64,000 nucleotides of DNA from Klebsormidium nitens (Eukaryota > Streptophyta > Klebsormidiophyceae > Klebsormidiales > Klebsormidiaceae), in assembly GCA_000708835.1 (NCBI GenBank), contig DF237034.1, positions 62,001 to 126,000 of the forward strand, written 5' to 3'. A model generated the notes under the pieces. It made no database searches, was not told the origin of the DNA, and saw nothing but the letters and a program-made list of their open reading frames with translations. Both the position numbers and the translations under genes were made by a program. Positions 33,891-45,828 of this stretch are shown here, piece after piece; the stretch's first letter is position 1, and every line of letters begins with the position of its first letter.

Positions 33891-35542
33891 TCAGCTAAGA
33901 GCTCGGATTGTTACATGGAGTGCACTCTCTCGAAACCAGTCATACATGTCCGGCAACTCCGCATCAACCGCCGCGCGAAATGCTCGCAAAGGTTGAGGAA
34001 AATCTTGCAGGAAATGCACAAGAGTCGCTCCTAACTTCGGATTCCTGTAGTGCGAGATGCTGTTGCCTGCAGACATGGCGACGACAGCTGCGCTTAAAGA
34101 AACCTGCCAGAAGCAGGGGCTGTTCCTGGAGCTTCAATCAATGGTGCCCCTAATAATGGGTAACTCACATGCAAAAAGGAGCCCCGTTTTCTTCCGTGGT
34201 ACTTCCGGGACGAGAAGCATACACTTTCCCTAGCATCATAATTTGCCTCGCTCTTGTACATTCTAAAACGCTTACGAATGCTCACCATCTTTTGAAGCGT
34301 AAAACCAGTATTGCTCCAGGCGATCCAAGGCAAACTCGTCCATGACCTGCGACGATTTCAAGACTTCAGTTTTTCTCAAGAGAACGGAGGATCACAGCGA
34401 CCTGGACAGGCCGACTTCGACAAATCACATGGAGTGTACTCATGACTGAGCAAACAGGAAAAGTGCAGTGCTTTGATGGCTAGGGATAGAGATATTAATA
34501 TCCTGCAGACCACGTCAAGCCGTAGATAGTAAGGCAAGCAGCAAGGCGCCCTCATTGCCAGTGTACCTCCTGAACGAGTGATCATGCTTGACGAGAGGTT
34601 TATGCTACTTCAGGTATTGAGCAATTACCTTCTCCACGTTGCGCAGCTCCACGTCAGTGGGGGTAGAATCGGAGGAGGGTAGCAGCAGGGGTACATTCGA
34701 GATCGACAGTGTTTCTTCTAAAGAGCAACTCGCAAAAAGCACCTGATGATAGAAGAAGACAAAGCGACTGTGAGTCAACGACTTCCAACGAGTTCGACCC
34801 GTTGGCCAGGCAGGACAACAGAGAAAGCCACAGTACTGAAATTATGATGGGGCATCTAGGCAGGGCGTATCTCTGTCTCCCCGTTCAGTTCAGCTCAGGC
34901 ACTGTCAAACGCGGCTCACCACTGACAACTTGTCCACCAAAAGCTGCCGCTCATTTGCAAGCGCCTTGCTCGAGTCACTGCAAGCAGCGGGTTGTATTGG
35001 TCCGTCCACCAGGTTTTAGTGCTTTCTTAGAGAGAATCATGTGTATATCCCGGCGCATACAAATGCACCCATTCTCGCTGCCTTTGAAAACGCACTTCTG
35101 CTTCTCAATTGTTAGATGTGGCAGGTCTAAGCTCCAGGTAAGCTCCAAGTAGAGTATGCACGATTAAGTACAGGAGTCGCCTACCGGCAGATCCTCTTCA
35201 GTTTCAGGAGCTGCTCAAACGACAGCCGCTTCCCATCCCTGAGCGCTGCTAGGGACACCTTCGGCCACTTGCTCCCAGGGTTTTCCGGCTTGAGAGTTTG
35301 AAGGTATGGCAGCTCTTGGTCGATCTGGGCCTTCATCTGCGCTGCGACTCTCAAGAGTAAGGGATTGCAGAATTGGCGGGCAATTGTGAAGAACCATCAG
35401 TACAAGGAGGACTACCAGAGGAACAGGCGGTTGAGTGGTATTTCTTTGTTTCAAAGTAAAATCACAATGGTTAGAGCGGGCACGCACCTGCAACAGCTCC
35501 GGAGGCAGACCAGTGAAAACCACCGTTAAGACCCCGCTCCAG
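33891..35542 (-). CDS. Plant-conserved 2H-phosphoesterase-like protein (start unresolved)
   Basis: Exons seen are about 35488-35542, 35185-35336, 34920-34977, 34629-34742, 34286-34346, a tentative one ending at 34170, and 33891-34066. The earliest readable residues are WSGVLTVVFTGLPPELLQ, then ELPYLQTLKPENPGSKWPK and VSLAALRDGKRLSFEQLLK, and the protein ends DWFRESALHVTIRALS. I relate this pattern to the plant family called RNA ligase/cyclic nucleotide phosphodiesterase-like, recalled by its SGVL..F.G and ENxGSKWPK words. The C-terminal LHVTIRAL fits one HxT motif of the 2H phosphoesterases. The matching first half (PKVSLAAL) lacks the His. No activity can be asserted. The ATG must be in an upstream exon, because the frame before WSGVL has only GTG; a candidate lies in 35550-35680. 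The penultimate exon boundaries are unsure. Confidence 0.65.
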
Positions 35543-37195
35543 CTCACAAAGAATTGGGAGAACGTCAGTCGGACTGCTTGAGTGGCTGCGATAATCGGTT
35601 GCAGGCGGCCCTTTGGAGATGTGGCACTGGTCTTCGTTTCTTCAGAGGCACAGCCATGTTGGGCTGTCCCTGCAGGGGCATCTCTGGTTGCTATCTGATG
35701 CCAAATTCTGGTTGGATACCGGCTTTGTCTATCGGCAGCATTCTTAATCCTTACATTGGGTATTCGCTGTTTTTTAAGACCACTTTATCCAAACACCAAA
35801 GAGAGCTTCAAATCGGCGCCTCCGCCACCGCTGAAAAGCCAATCAAGACACAGGGGCAATACACTGTTGGCAGACATGGCCAAAATTGAGCGATTGTTGT
35901 CAGCTGCAACCGGACTTGCAAATGAAATCAAGAAGCTGCACTCAAATCACCCTTTCTAGAGACCATACTTTATCATCCTTTCATGCTCACGTAAAAAGCA
36001 CGCAAAGCTGAGCCCATTCCTTGGCTGAGCATGAAACTTGGATCACCAACATCTATGTCTTAGAAAGGCAGTGTTGGTCCGGATCCTTATAAGAAGACGC
36101 TCCTTACCTTTTTAACTCATCACAGAAGAAGGGGAATCACAGATGCAATTTGCCCTCAAGTTCTCGGTCCTATAGTTCTCAACTTCTGAGGGCCCAGATA
36201 CCGTATGCCCCCCCCATATAGTTTGACGAAGCAGAAACCTGTCACAAATGCTCAATGTATCTCCCTCTCACCTGTCCCATCATGGTTCGGTCCAGCGCCA
36301 GCATTTGACTTGTCAGGTGCTACGCCTGTTCCCACAGCATTCTTACAACCCTGTACATCATCCTTCTCAAGCTCTTCCTTCACTTGGCGATACATCGCCT
36401 GACTATTCAACTAATCAAAGTGTTTGATACACCTGGTGCGTTGGAGAGCATGCCTCAAGTTCGCTTCTGCTATTGGATTGACAAAGTTGAGGTGGATGTG
36501 GTGGGAATGTAGCTGTTTCTTTCAGAACCTTTACTCCTCCAAGCTGGCGCTTTCACTCCCGCGCACAATCTCCGCAATTGTGGCTGCCACCAACTCTCAT
36601 TTGAAGGGTGGCAGCAACCGCCTTCGTTCAACTTCAAGTGCATCTTGCCAGGCTTGGGAACCATGCTGCTTCCCAAACAGCCGATCGATGCATGTCCAAA
36701 GATAATGTAGGCTTTGCTGCCGTCTTCCTGAGGTCCCACTTCAGAATCCTGCCCAACTCTTGCCAATGCGGCGGCAATGCCAGTATTACTATTAGTCCGA
36801 GTCTGGGCAATAATACTGTAAAGCGGCAAGCCTGATGATCAGAACTGGAAATCCATCAAACTCCAAATATTGTCAGATCTGATCAGGCCAACTTCCAAGT
36901 TCCAAACAAAAGAAGCGCATGCAATGCCGTGAGGGGGCACCAAGCCTGCACTGAGCTTAGCGAAGTACAGCTTAGCTCTGGCTTAGCTTCGCTGGACACT
37001 TCCTGGCCCTGCCGTCGGTTGAGTAGACGTGCAATTCCGGAACAAGGGCGCACCTGGCTGCGTTGCAGAGCTCGCAGAAGTTGCCAGAAAGCTTTTCTTC
37101 AAGCTGCAGCATGGCTTGGACCGATCCGAGTGGTCGGTGCAGTAGGAGAGACAGCGCAACCTCTGTGCTGCGCTGAGCATAGCAAGTCTTTGGAG
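35543..37195. other. Divergent intergenic region between 2H-like gene and amylase homologue
   Basis: About 1,650 bases separate the genes. They contain the decayed JmjC-related fragment (36270-36600), likely 5' exons or UTRs of both neighbours, and a plus-strand open frame at 35756-35959 ending KKLHSNHPF that I cannot assign. Sequence just before 37196 is open upstream in the amylase frame but has no ATG. Confidence 0.45.
36270..36600 (-). pseudogene. Decayed copy of the JmjC N-terminal domain
   Basis: The minus strand reads ELVAATIAEIV...LEE, then stops, then KKQLHSHHIHLNFVNPIAEA and NLRHALQ. The first exon of the JmjC gene has ELVAAVKK...[20 protein letters not shown] and [11 protein letters not shown]. 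After a frame change and an in-frame stop the copy continues MYRQVKEELEKDDVQGC, matching [18 protein letters not shown] of the same exon. At least two stops (TAA, TGA) lie between the conserved blocks with no room for an intron, so the copy is not translatable as it stands. It lies about 5.5 kb from its parent exon (30336-31116), on the same strand. Confidence 0.75.
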
Positions 37196-40100
37196 ATGGC
37201 TGCAACATTGCAGCGCACCGCCGCTAAAAAGTTGCATCAGGCTGCCAATTGCCGCCAGGGCACCCTGGAAGGTGGACCACTTCAAAGTGGGTCAACACGA
37301 TGCCTGGTGGTGGGCAAAAGCTTATCTCCAAAATTGGTCGGGTGGGCGAGCGAGTACCAACAACTGCAATTAGAGATTGTTGACAACCGATGGGGCTCGC
37401 GGCACCTTCAATCCACCAAGTGCTTCCAACGGGCAAATGATTGGCACGGCTTGTCCACCAGGGGCTGTCCAAATCAAAGGCGGCGGTCTTCAAAGTCCAA
37501 TGTGGGGCCACTCAATGCCGTAGCTGTTCAGAAACCTACCTACCCGGTGGAAGAGCTGGGGAAAGCCCAGGACCAGGCGTGCATCTTACAGGCCTTCAAC
37601 TGGGGGAGCTGCCGCCGGGATGCACGTTCCTGGTACCAGCTGCTTCTCGACAGTGTTGACAGTATTGAGGAGGGGGCCTTCACCGACGTTCTCCTGCCGC
37701 CGTGCTGCCAATCTCTGGATCCGCAAGGTCTGTTTCATCTTGGCCACTGTATTGGCTGCTAAATGACTTTTAGACGTGTCAGGTCACTAAAACAAGTGCT
37801 GGGATGCCAGTATCGGTGCCGACAGCTGTGCAACTTCCGACTACTGGTCAGTCTTTTCAGCTGAAAGTCGCTTCCTGAGTTGCTTTACTAAAGGCCAAAC
37901 TTGAATGATGTGTAAGATGGAAAGTGAGTGCGTAAGTTCAGGCTGCCCTCCTCTCCTGATCCAGGATTCATGCCAGTGGATTTCTACGAGCTCGACACCT
38001 CATACGGGACAGCAGAGGAGCTGCGGCAACTCATTGCAGCGCTCCACTCTCGTGGAGTGCACGCCATCGCCGACCTGGTGATCAACCGGCTGGCAGGCGT
38101 GGCCACCGACAGCACGGTCTCCTGGAAGAAGGCGGGGGGCACCGTCGCAGATGTAAGCCAGCCAGGGCGTGTTTGGTTGTCACCTGGTGTTTTGATCTTC
38201 CAACTAAAGGCCCAGAGAGAAGTCTGTGTCCAGCAGAATGGAAGTTTACATTGAAAAATAGAGACTGCACCAAGCAGTGGTGAGGCGTCCTACGAAAGCC
38301 TTTGACCTGTCTCCTTTTGGCCTGCACTAAAAGCCGGCTTTTAAGGTCGGAGTGCTTTTTGACTCCTTCCTTGAATTCGCATTCGACATTCTATTGGGGT
38401 TGTCTATCCAATCCTGGACCCTCCCTTTTCGATGCACCTCGACCTCTTCCGTGGCTTTGTTCACTTTGTCTTAGTGCGTCTGTTCATTCGGCTGTTCTCT
38501 CACACCTGCCCCTCTCACACCTGCCCCTGTCTCGCTCTTCCAGGATATTGATTGGATGGACTGGGTCTCCGGCAGCGGCTCCCCTGCTCTTCTGACAGAG
38601 GACGCGAGTGCCGACAGCTACCCCGGTCTGGCCGCTATTGACCACTCCAACCCCGTCGTCCAGAGTGATCTCAAGGGCTGGCTCCTCTGGCTGAAAACGG
38701 AAGTCGGGTTTGATGTACGTCCACTTTCCTCTTTACGCAGTTGCCCTCCAGGAATTATGTTGCTTCCTTGCTTGGCCACAAACGTCCCAATTGAAAGGAA
38801 GTGGGTTCGAAGTCCTTGATTTCGAAGGCCTCGAAGTTGTCTGCTCTTTAAGGCATCAGCCAGGTCCGAAAGCACAACGCAGCGAGCGGGTTCGCACAGC
38901 GGGCTGCCTTTACAGCGTCTCCTGACCAACGCATCTGGGCGTCCCATTACAGGGTTGGTTCTTCGACTATGCTCGAGGATTCGACCCCCAAGCTGTGGCG
39001 AAGTGAGCAGCCTTTTTCCCTGTTTTAGCCTCTCTCTCGGGCTATTATGTCAACCCCTCAATTGGCACGAAGTACTGCCTTCGAAGCTGGTACTGTATGT
39101 TTAATCGACTTCCTGTGCTTCCGTACTCCTGCATCTGGTGACAGGTTGTCACAAGGTCGTAATGATTGTTCATCTTCATCATGCGTGAGACCGCGTGCCC
39201 AACTGAGCGTACGTCGTGGTTGTGCAGTTACGGGGAGGCCAGCGGGCCGTCCCTGGCCATCGCCGACTACTGGAACCCAATGCGCTACAACGGAACATCC
39301 CTTGAATACGGCCAAGGTGAGTTGTCTGCAAATGAAACTTACGCATCTACGTGTCATTTGTTGCTGATGCAATGGTTCTGTTCTCTGCTCGCGTGAGTCA
39401 AGCAAGTCTTCTGATGCTTTTCGTTGAACGGACTTTTTGGTCAAGGGACAGATACAAGTGTGAGGGCGTGGCTTGCAGATCAGCACCGGGAGGACTTGTG
39501 CAACTGGGTCAAGGCTACCGGAGGCTCCGCAAGGGTCCTGGACTACACCACCAAGGTGGGGCCGCAATGCCTGCTCATATTGACACGTTGTCAATTGAAT
39601 GATCTGTTTCATGTTTGATTAGTGTGGTTGTGCAGCAAATTCCAGGCCTTTTGATCGCGCCAAAAAGACGATTCCTCCGTGTGTGGACGGTTCTTGTACT
39701 AACCGTCTACAGCAGCCTCACGCTACTTGGTTGCCAGCTTTTGTTCATAGATGCAAAAGCCGCTCTGTGTCGCCGACCGCAATCCCCTCTCGAGTTGCTG
39801 TGCTCTTCTCTTGCAGGGCATCCTCCAAATGGCGGTCGAGCGGTGCGAGTACTGGCGGCTGATCGATCCCAAGGGACGGCCCCCAGGCATGATCGGCTGG
39901 TGGCCCGCCAAAGTGCGCAGCGAAACTTCTCAACTTTGAGTGTCATCTCTACCGGCACTTCCTGCGTCCTCCAGCCACCTCGATGATTCCTGTCTTGCCC
40001 CGCACCTCCCTTAACCTCGACTTTCAAACCACGAGTTGCAAAGGCTTCCTCCCAAACGACGAAACCTGCTTGAACTAGGCCGTCATTTGATACCTTCACC

Positions 40101-41076
40101 AAGATTAGAAACCACCACCTCCACGCCACAATCCCGCGCACGTTTTCTGTATAACCGTTGAGTTGCCCCCAGCTCCAGCGCGGGCATCTTTCATCGCAGG
40201 CGGTGACGTTCGTGGACAACCACAGCACGGGGTCGGAGCCGCGGCACTGGCCCTTCCCGGACTGGGGCGTTATGCTGGGCTACGCCTACATCCTGACGCA
40301 CCCCGGCACGCCCTGCGTCTTCTGGGACCACGTGCACGCCTGGAAACACAAGGTGGGCGCGCGCACGCTCGCAGCCGCACCTCTGTCGTTCTGCTCCGAA
40401 CCGCGGCCGTTTGGAGGCTGTGCTGTCGGGTGCTTTCCCTTGAGCAATCAGCGGGGTGTGTTTGACACGCTTTGCCTCCATTTGGGAAGGCTGGTGGGGC
40501 CGCATGAACTCAGATCAAAAGATGAGATTGATGACCGCTAGTGTTTGAATGAGAGGATAAGAGGCGCCGTTCTGTGCCCTGCCAAGCGCTGATTTTCGTG
40601 CTGCCTCCAGGATGCCATCTACTCGCTGCTCGCGGTCCGCCGCCGCAACGGCATCCACGCGCAGAGTTCCGTCCGGATCACCGCGTGCCACTCCGACTTG
40701 TACGTGGCGCAGGTCGGTTCTTTCGATGGGCCCGATCAGGCCTTTCGGGGGGTGTACGTCAAGCTTGGGCCAAGCATGAACCTCCGGGGGGGCGGCCCGC
40801 CAGGTGAGTGGAGACGCAAGCGGCCCTTGGGACAAAGCATCGTAGGTGCATCAACTTTCCGGAGAAAGACGGCTCCGCTCAGCTTGTCGCGGTTTGTCCT
40901 GCGGACGAACCAAATGCATGCCTCCTGTTGGAAAGCAACTTCAATTGACGGCTGGATTATGTTTTGACTAGGTCAAGATCAGCTGCACGGTTCATAGCGT
41001 TTGTACTCTATCTGCAGGGAGCGATTGGGTTGTGGCTGCCTCAGGTCATGACTACTGTGTTTGGGAACAGCGGTAA
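37196..41076 (+). CDS. Alpha-amylase (GH13) homologue lacking catalytic residues
   Basis: Ten exons in phase give 535 residues: 37196-37727, 37965-38152, 38544-38714, 38953-39002, 39228-39316, 39479-39555, 39817-39912, 40200-40352, 40611-40803, 41018-41076. About 135 basic N-terminal residues, possibly a transit peptide, precede ILQAFNWGS. The barrel is plant-type: [82 protein letters not shown], and a C-terminal [12 protein letters not shown] end. The hallmark regions are changed. Region I is ADLVINR (Arg219 for His). Region II is WFFDYARGF (Phe300 for the invariant Arg; nucleophile Asp302 kept). Region III is IADYW (Asp327 for the acid/base Glu). Region IV is DNHSTGS (Ser410 for the essential Asp). 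The exons and splice sites are intact, so this looks like a maintained pseudoenzyme rather than a broken gene. Confidence 0.9.
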
Positions 41077-42529
41077 TCCTCGAATGCGAAAGGCTCTTTC
41101 GGCTCAGAGAATGGACTGGCAAGCTAGTCTGACCACAAATAGATTGACAGCACCATGACACTGAAAGAGGTGTTCTCAGAAGGTCAGACAAGCTTGTTGA
41201 GGTTGGACATCTTATAGTGGTGCCGGCAATTGAACAACCGGTTGTGCCGGCCTGTGCGGTATGTTGCACGCCCCAGGTAACACTTGATAGGTATGACCAG
41301 GTTGGCAACTTGGCATGGAGCGTGAGTGTCGCTTGCAGAGCGGCTCCTCTTGCTGCAGATTTGATTCCTAAAAGTATAAGCAGAACAGCGAGGAATGGTC
41401 ACTTTTGATTATTTACGCCCTGAGCCACGACGCGAAAGTGGTCGGAGCTATCATCTTTATTTTGAACGTGCAATCTAGGCGCTGATCCGCTTCCATCGGC
41501 CTACAGTGCCGGAACATGGACAGTCGTTTGACAAGCTGTTTCGAGACCAGTGTGAACCTCTTATTACACAATGGAGTCATTGGCAGTACGTGCCAACTCC
41601 AACGGTTAACCTTCCTGGCACGTACTATAAAGGTACGTACACACCTAAGTTGGCGGCCGGCCTTGTCATTTACGGCCTGCATAATCCACGGGCCGTGCTA
41701 GGCTGCCGCTTGACGTGTTGCGCCGATTGAGATCCGAGTCTGCAGGATTCAAGCACACCGACTATATTGCTTGACCGCGGCCGCCCGGATCGTGCCTCCT
41801 TTGCGTTGATGTTGCTTGGGGGTTCGACCTTTTCTAAACCATTGTCGTGATCGTGGTACATAGCATGTCTGCATAGAAGCTATGATCGATATACATGCGG
41901 CCGCCTAGCTAGTATGTTAGTACGCCACACATATACGTGCGTACGTGACTGAAAAAACACAACATTCGGCTCATGGATCAGTAACTGAACATGGCCCCTA
42001 TATTAAGTGAGGTTCGCCTCTCGTCAGCTATAAGAACATATGTGCGAGGCACTACACATGCATAAGTTAACCTACTTGGATATTCATGCATGTATATGTT
42101 AGAGTATTATCTGCCGCCTCTTTACGGGCACTGAAATGTGCTGCAGGCGCAATACTAAGGGCGCCACATAGGCCATGCAATAAATGACTCACCTGAGGGG
42201 CTCAGCGCTGGCTGACAGTGCATTACTGTAAGGTGCATCATTATTGCATCATCGATCGGAATGTGTTTGCAGTCTATTCGTCACAGCCTGCTTTGAGGCA
42301 GAAAATCGGTGGAACCATGTCAATCAGGAAGCCTTTCGATGGCGCCACCATATGAACCTGCATAACGATATTAGATAAGCCATCCTATGTTAACAATTTG
42401 AAGATGGGGCCAGTACGTTCCGGCTGGTTCTGTAGCCATGTTTACCAGAGTTGAATAGCTATGTAAGAGCGGAATCGGACCTAGGCTTTCCTATCCAAAA
42501 AGGTTCTCACACAAATGAGTGCAGGCCTT
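41077..42529. other. Convergent intergenic spacer, amylase homologue and ArfGAP
   Basis: The 1,453 bases hold the 3' UTRs. Around 41770-42120 the sequence is rich in short palindromes (GCGGCCGC at 41777 and 41897, CTAGCTAG at 41905). No gene or mobile element was recognised. Confidence 0.5.
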
Positions 42530-45117
42530 CTATCTGATACGGTCCTGCAGGTCAGCAACGAAGCTTTGTGCCAGGTTAGAGAACTTTCGGCTGGCAGCTC
42601 CGGCCATGTTCTTCAGCTGTCCCATGTCTTGACGAGCCTGCACCGAGAGCAGGAAGTTCGTCAGTATTTCGCGATTTGCGCCAATTGCACCTTGATGCAA
42701 GAATACAATTGAGGGCACAGCTGTTGACAACGTTGCCATCGCTACTGATCATAAACATGACCCCAAACTGCTGCGTCCAAGTTCCCTTATCCTCGAACAA
42801 AAACCCTGCTGCCCCGCGGTATCGGCACCCACCTGGACAGTCAACTTAGACATGAGCTCGGATGCTGTCATGTCGAGGGATGAGTCCATCCCTTGGTTGC
42901 GGCTGCCGCTGCCGCTGCCATTGCCACTTCCCCCGGCTCCCCCAGTCCCATCATCATAGAAGTCCGCACTGGAAATGGAGCTCGAGTTCTGCAGAAGAAG
43001 GGGAACAACTGGCTCACTTAACAGAATTTGAAGCTAATGTACCCTAACCGGCACGATCGAGGTTGAAGGCTTCGGAGTGAAAATAAGGGAAGGCCAGCAT
43101 ACTCCCTGCTCCTGCATGTTTCGACTAAGTCCAATTGCAGCTTCGACGACAAGCACCAAAAGACAGGACCCCCTTGACGCCCCTGAGGGGCAGCCACATA
43201 TACTACTAAGCAGATTGACGGAACATGCTGCCGAACAAGCAAAGATGACTGAGCCTTACCGCAAAGCGTTGGAGCCTGACTTCAGTTTCGCGGCTGTTGG
43301 CCTGATTCTCATTCCCAAAGAACTGAGCCGACGAGATGGACTTGGCATTTGCAAAGCGCTTTTGCGCCACCGCGTCTTCTGATGGCACCTGTAACCGCAG
43401 GAGACAAGCATTGGGACATGGAACGAATCAAGGCCCTGATTTTCAGAAATTTGTTTGCAGATTGCAGATTTCAAACTTTAACTCACTGCGTCGAGGTCTC
43501 TGGGTCATAGGATGAAGAAGAATCGAAGCGCATGGTGCAAGGCAACCTGCAAGACGGCCGGCAAAACATCACTGGAGAATGCACCTTATGAGCAAGTCCC
43601 AGTCCAAATTCCCCCTCAGATGCGCACCATCCAGGACAGGAAGAAACAATCTGCGCGCCTTACCTCTGGCTTCTTACTGGTTCCTGAGGACCTCTTTGCT
43701 CCAGGGCCAGAGGTGAAGTCAGAGAAGAAGTCTCCACCGGTGGTGGGTGGTGCTATGTGGCTTCCAGAGCCGCTGTCTCCATACCCAAACCTGGAGCTTC
43801 CGTTGATGCTAGAAGATGTATCAATAGACGCACTGACAGCAGGAACAGGAATCTCAGTCGGCTTCTGATCGAACAGACTATCGTTGACCTGCGGAATAGT
43901 GGAGAATGTAATTAATTTCAAACCTCTACCTTGAAAGTGGACCCATTGCTTGAGGCGGTCTGCGGCACATATTGAAGCCGCAAAGCATGTTCTCAAAGTA
44001 TTGAAGAGCACAACATGCATCGCAATCGTTCAATTGAAGGACACGCTTCAGTGTTAAGAATCTCCCCTACCTTCGCACTCAGCTTCTTGACTCCTAATCC
44101 ACCACCAGGCTTCGCACCAGCGAGCCGCCTGGTCACAGCCGGTCCTTTTCTTGTGATGTTGGATACTCGCGGCGAGACAGCCTTGGGCACCTCAGGCGTC
44201 TGAGAAGGTGCTTCCTCAGGTGCTGCATCTGCCTTGTTGTCCTGCGAGTCCACAGCCTCCTCCACAGGTGCGGAGGCTTCCGCAGAAGCAGTTGCACCAA
44301 GGAATGGGGCTGAGGATGGAGCTACCACGGAGCTGCGCACGACCTCCTTCGCCAGGAGCTGCCGGTAGAGATCAGCTGCCCGCGAGGTGTACTTCTGCTC
44401 AATCTTGCCGCCATCTGTCCAACCATGCTGCTTGAAGAAAACCCTAGCCCTTCCATTCCCGCCGAAGGCCATGGTCTTCAACTGATCCTGATTCCACGAG
44501 TCCAGTGAGGTAGACCTGCAAAACAATCAACCCCACAATGCTAAGCACAAGCAAGCGAGCAGAAGTAGGTAGACCAGGGAGGCAGCATCAGATAAGAAGA
44601 CACTAGATAGAAGCTCATTGTAAATCGCACAAACATTTGGATGCTAAAAGCACCCAACCATAGATCTACCATCCAGCAGCAAAGCGAGAGCATTGGCTCA
44701 ACCAACTCAGAGTAGCCGCCTGTTGGAGACTGCTTGTGCACTCACCGGACAAAGCTGACGTGCACGCCCAGGCTCCGGTGCATTGCGGAGCAATCAAGAC
44801 AGATGAAGACTCCATATGTCACGGATGCCCAAGTTGGATTCTTGGCATTGCAATCAAAGCACATCTGCAAGCAGAGGCCTACAGATCAGTTGCAAATCCA
44901 GATCCAGGAAAACAAACAAGATACCTTACATGTGCATGATGATTGAATGGAAATTGTTTGCAATCAGACAACCCTAGATGGACGCAAGCAGCATCCTGCC
45001 CTCTTCTAGTGGTAGGAATCACCCAACACCTACCTTATTTTCAGACTTTGCCCTCAATTTTCGAAAAAGGGAGTCCCGCTCCAGCAACTCTGGCTCTTGC
45101 GCTGACGCCGCAGCCAT
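42530..45117 (-). CDS. ArfGAP2/3-type ADP-ribosylation factor GTPase-activating protein
   Basis: Seven exons (45034-45117, 44746-44864, 44071-44515, 43664-43888, 43260-43388, 42833-42988, 42530-42637) give 421 residues. The protein stimulates GTP hydrolysis on Arf1 during COPI vesicle cycling at the Golgi. The zinc finger is C30-x2-C33-x16-C50-x2-C53, followed by the arginine finger R58 in [15 protein letters not shown], then [17 protein letters not shown] and [19 protein letters not shown]. The centre is Ala/Pro/Ser-rich. The C-terminal ArfGAP2/3 signature motifs are present: [24 protein letters not shown], and a final amphipathic segment ([19 protein letters not shown]). Plant counterparts are AGD8-10. 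The ATG at 45117 begins [15 protein letters not shown], typical of the family. Confidence 0.95.
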
Positions 45118-45828
45118 GGCGTACAACAAGATCGCACTCTCAAATCCAATCTCAGATTGTAATAGGAAACAGACGATGGTCAACAGACGGTTGGCCAATA
45201 GCGACTGCCACCTGATCGGGCTGTAACAGACTCTATCTGGCGCCCTTCCACATCACGTCTTGTGTGTCTTCCCTTCCTGCGTCTCGACTCTCGTATACTG
45301 CAGTTCCTCAATCGAAGTCAATGCCTCATTCCGAAAACAGCCCTTCTCTGCCGGGCTTCCCTCCGGAATTGTCGGCGGTTGCGCGTGAGATGGTCGCCAA
45401 AGCGCGAGGCCCCGCTGTGAGGCCAAGTTTTTCCGCTTTGATTCCAAGCTCAGGCCGATTGCAGACTGTATCGTCTTGAAAGTTGCTGTGTTACGAGGCC
45501 CCATTGCAAGGCCCTGTTTCGAAAGCCGTTGAACCCTGCCGTTGAACCCCTAAAATTCGTCCTCGAGCTCTGGCTTTTGAAGTTTTGTGTTCGCAGCGGC
45601 ATTGGAGCCGCAAAGGTGGAAGTCGAGGTATACATGGAGACCAGGCTGCTCTGAAGCTTTGAAGCTGCTCTGAATCCTGATGGATACCTTGACCATACTA
45701 GGCAGATGAAGATCGCCGTGGAGCCTTGTCCTTATGTAAGTCTTATGAAGCAACAACCTTTGGTGTAAAGCTCGTGTGCGCCACTTAGAAAACTTCAGTG
45801 CCTGAGGTATGTGACGAATGTAGCTGCC
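45118..45828. promoter_or_regulatory. Divergent intergenic region between ArfGAP and RMI1 genes
   Basis: The 711 bases separate the two start codons and must carry both promoters. A short GCGAGGCCCCGCTGTGAGGCCA stretch near 45404 and a similar ACGAGGCCCCATTGCAAGGCC near 45494 form an imperfect direct repeat. No core promoter was recognised. Confidence 0.35.

Noticed and set aside
35756-35959. Plus-strand open frame ending MAKIERLLSAATGLANEIKK and LHSNHPF
   Set aside because: No recognised family, no supported partner exon, and it lies in a probable 5' region. Only a transcript could rescue it.
15430-41904. Repeated GCGGCCGC octamers in intergenic DNA (15430, 20917, 20946, 41777, 41897)
   Set aside because: The octamer also occurs in coding exons (for example near 47869, 55086, 57373 and 58050), so it reflects GC-rich composition.
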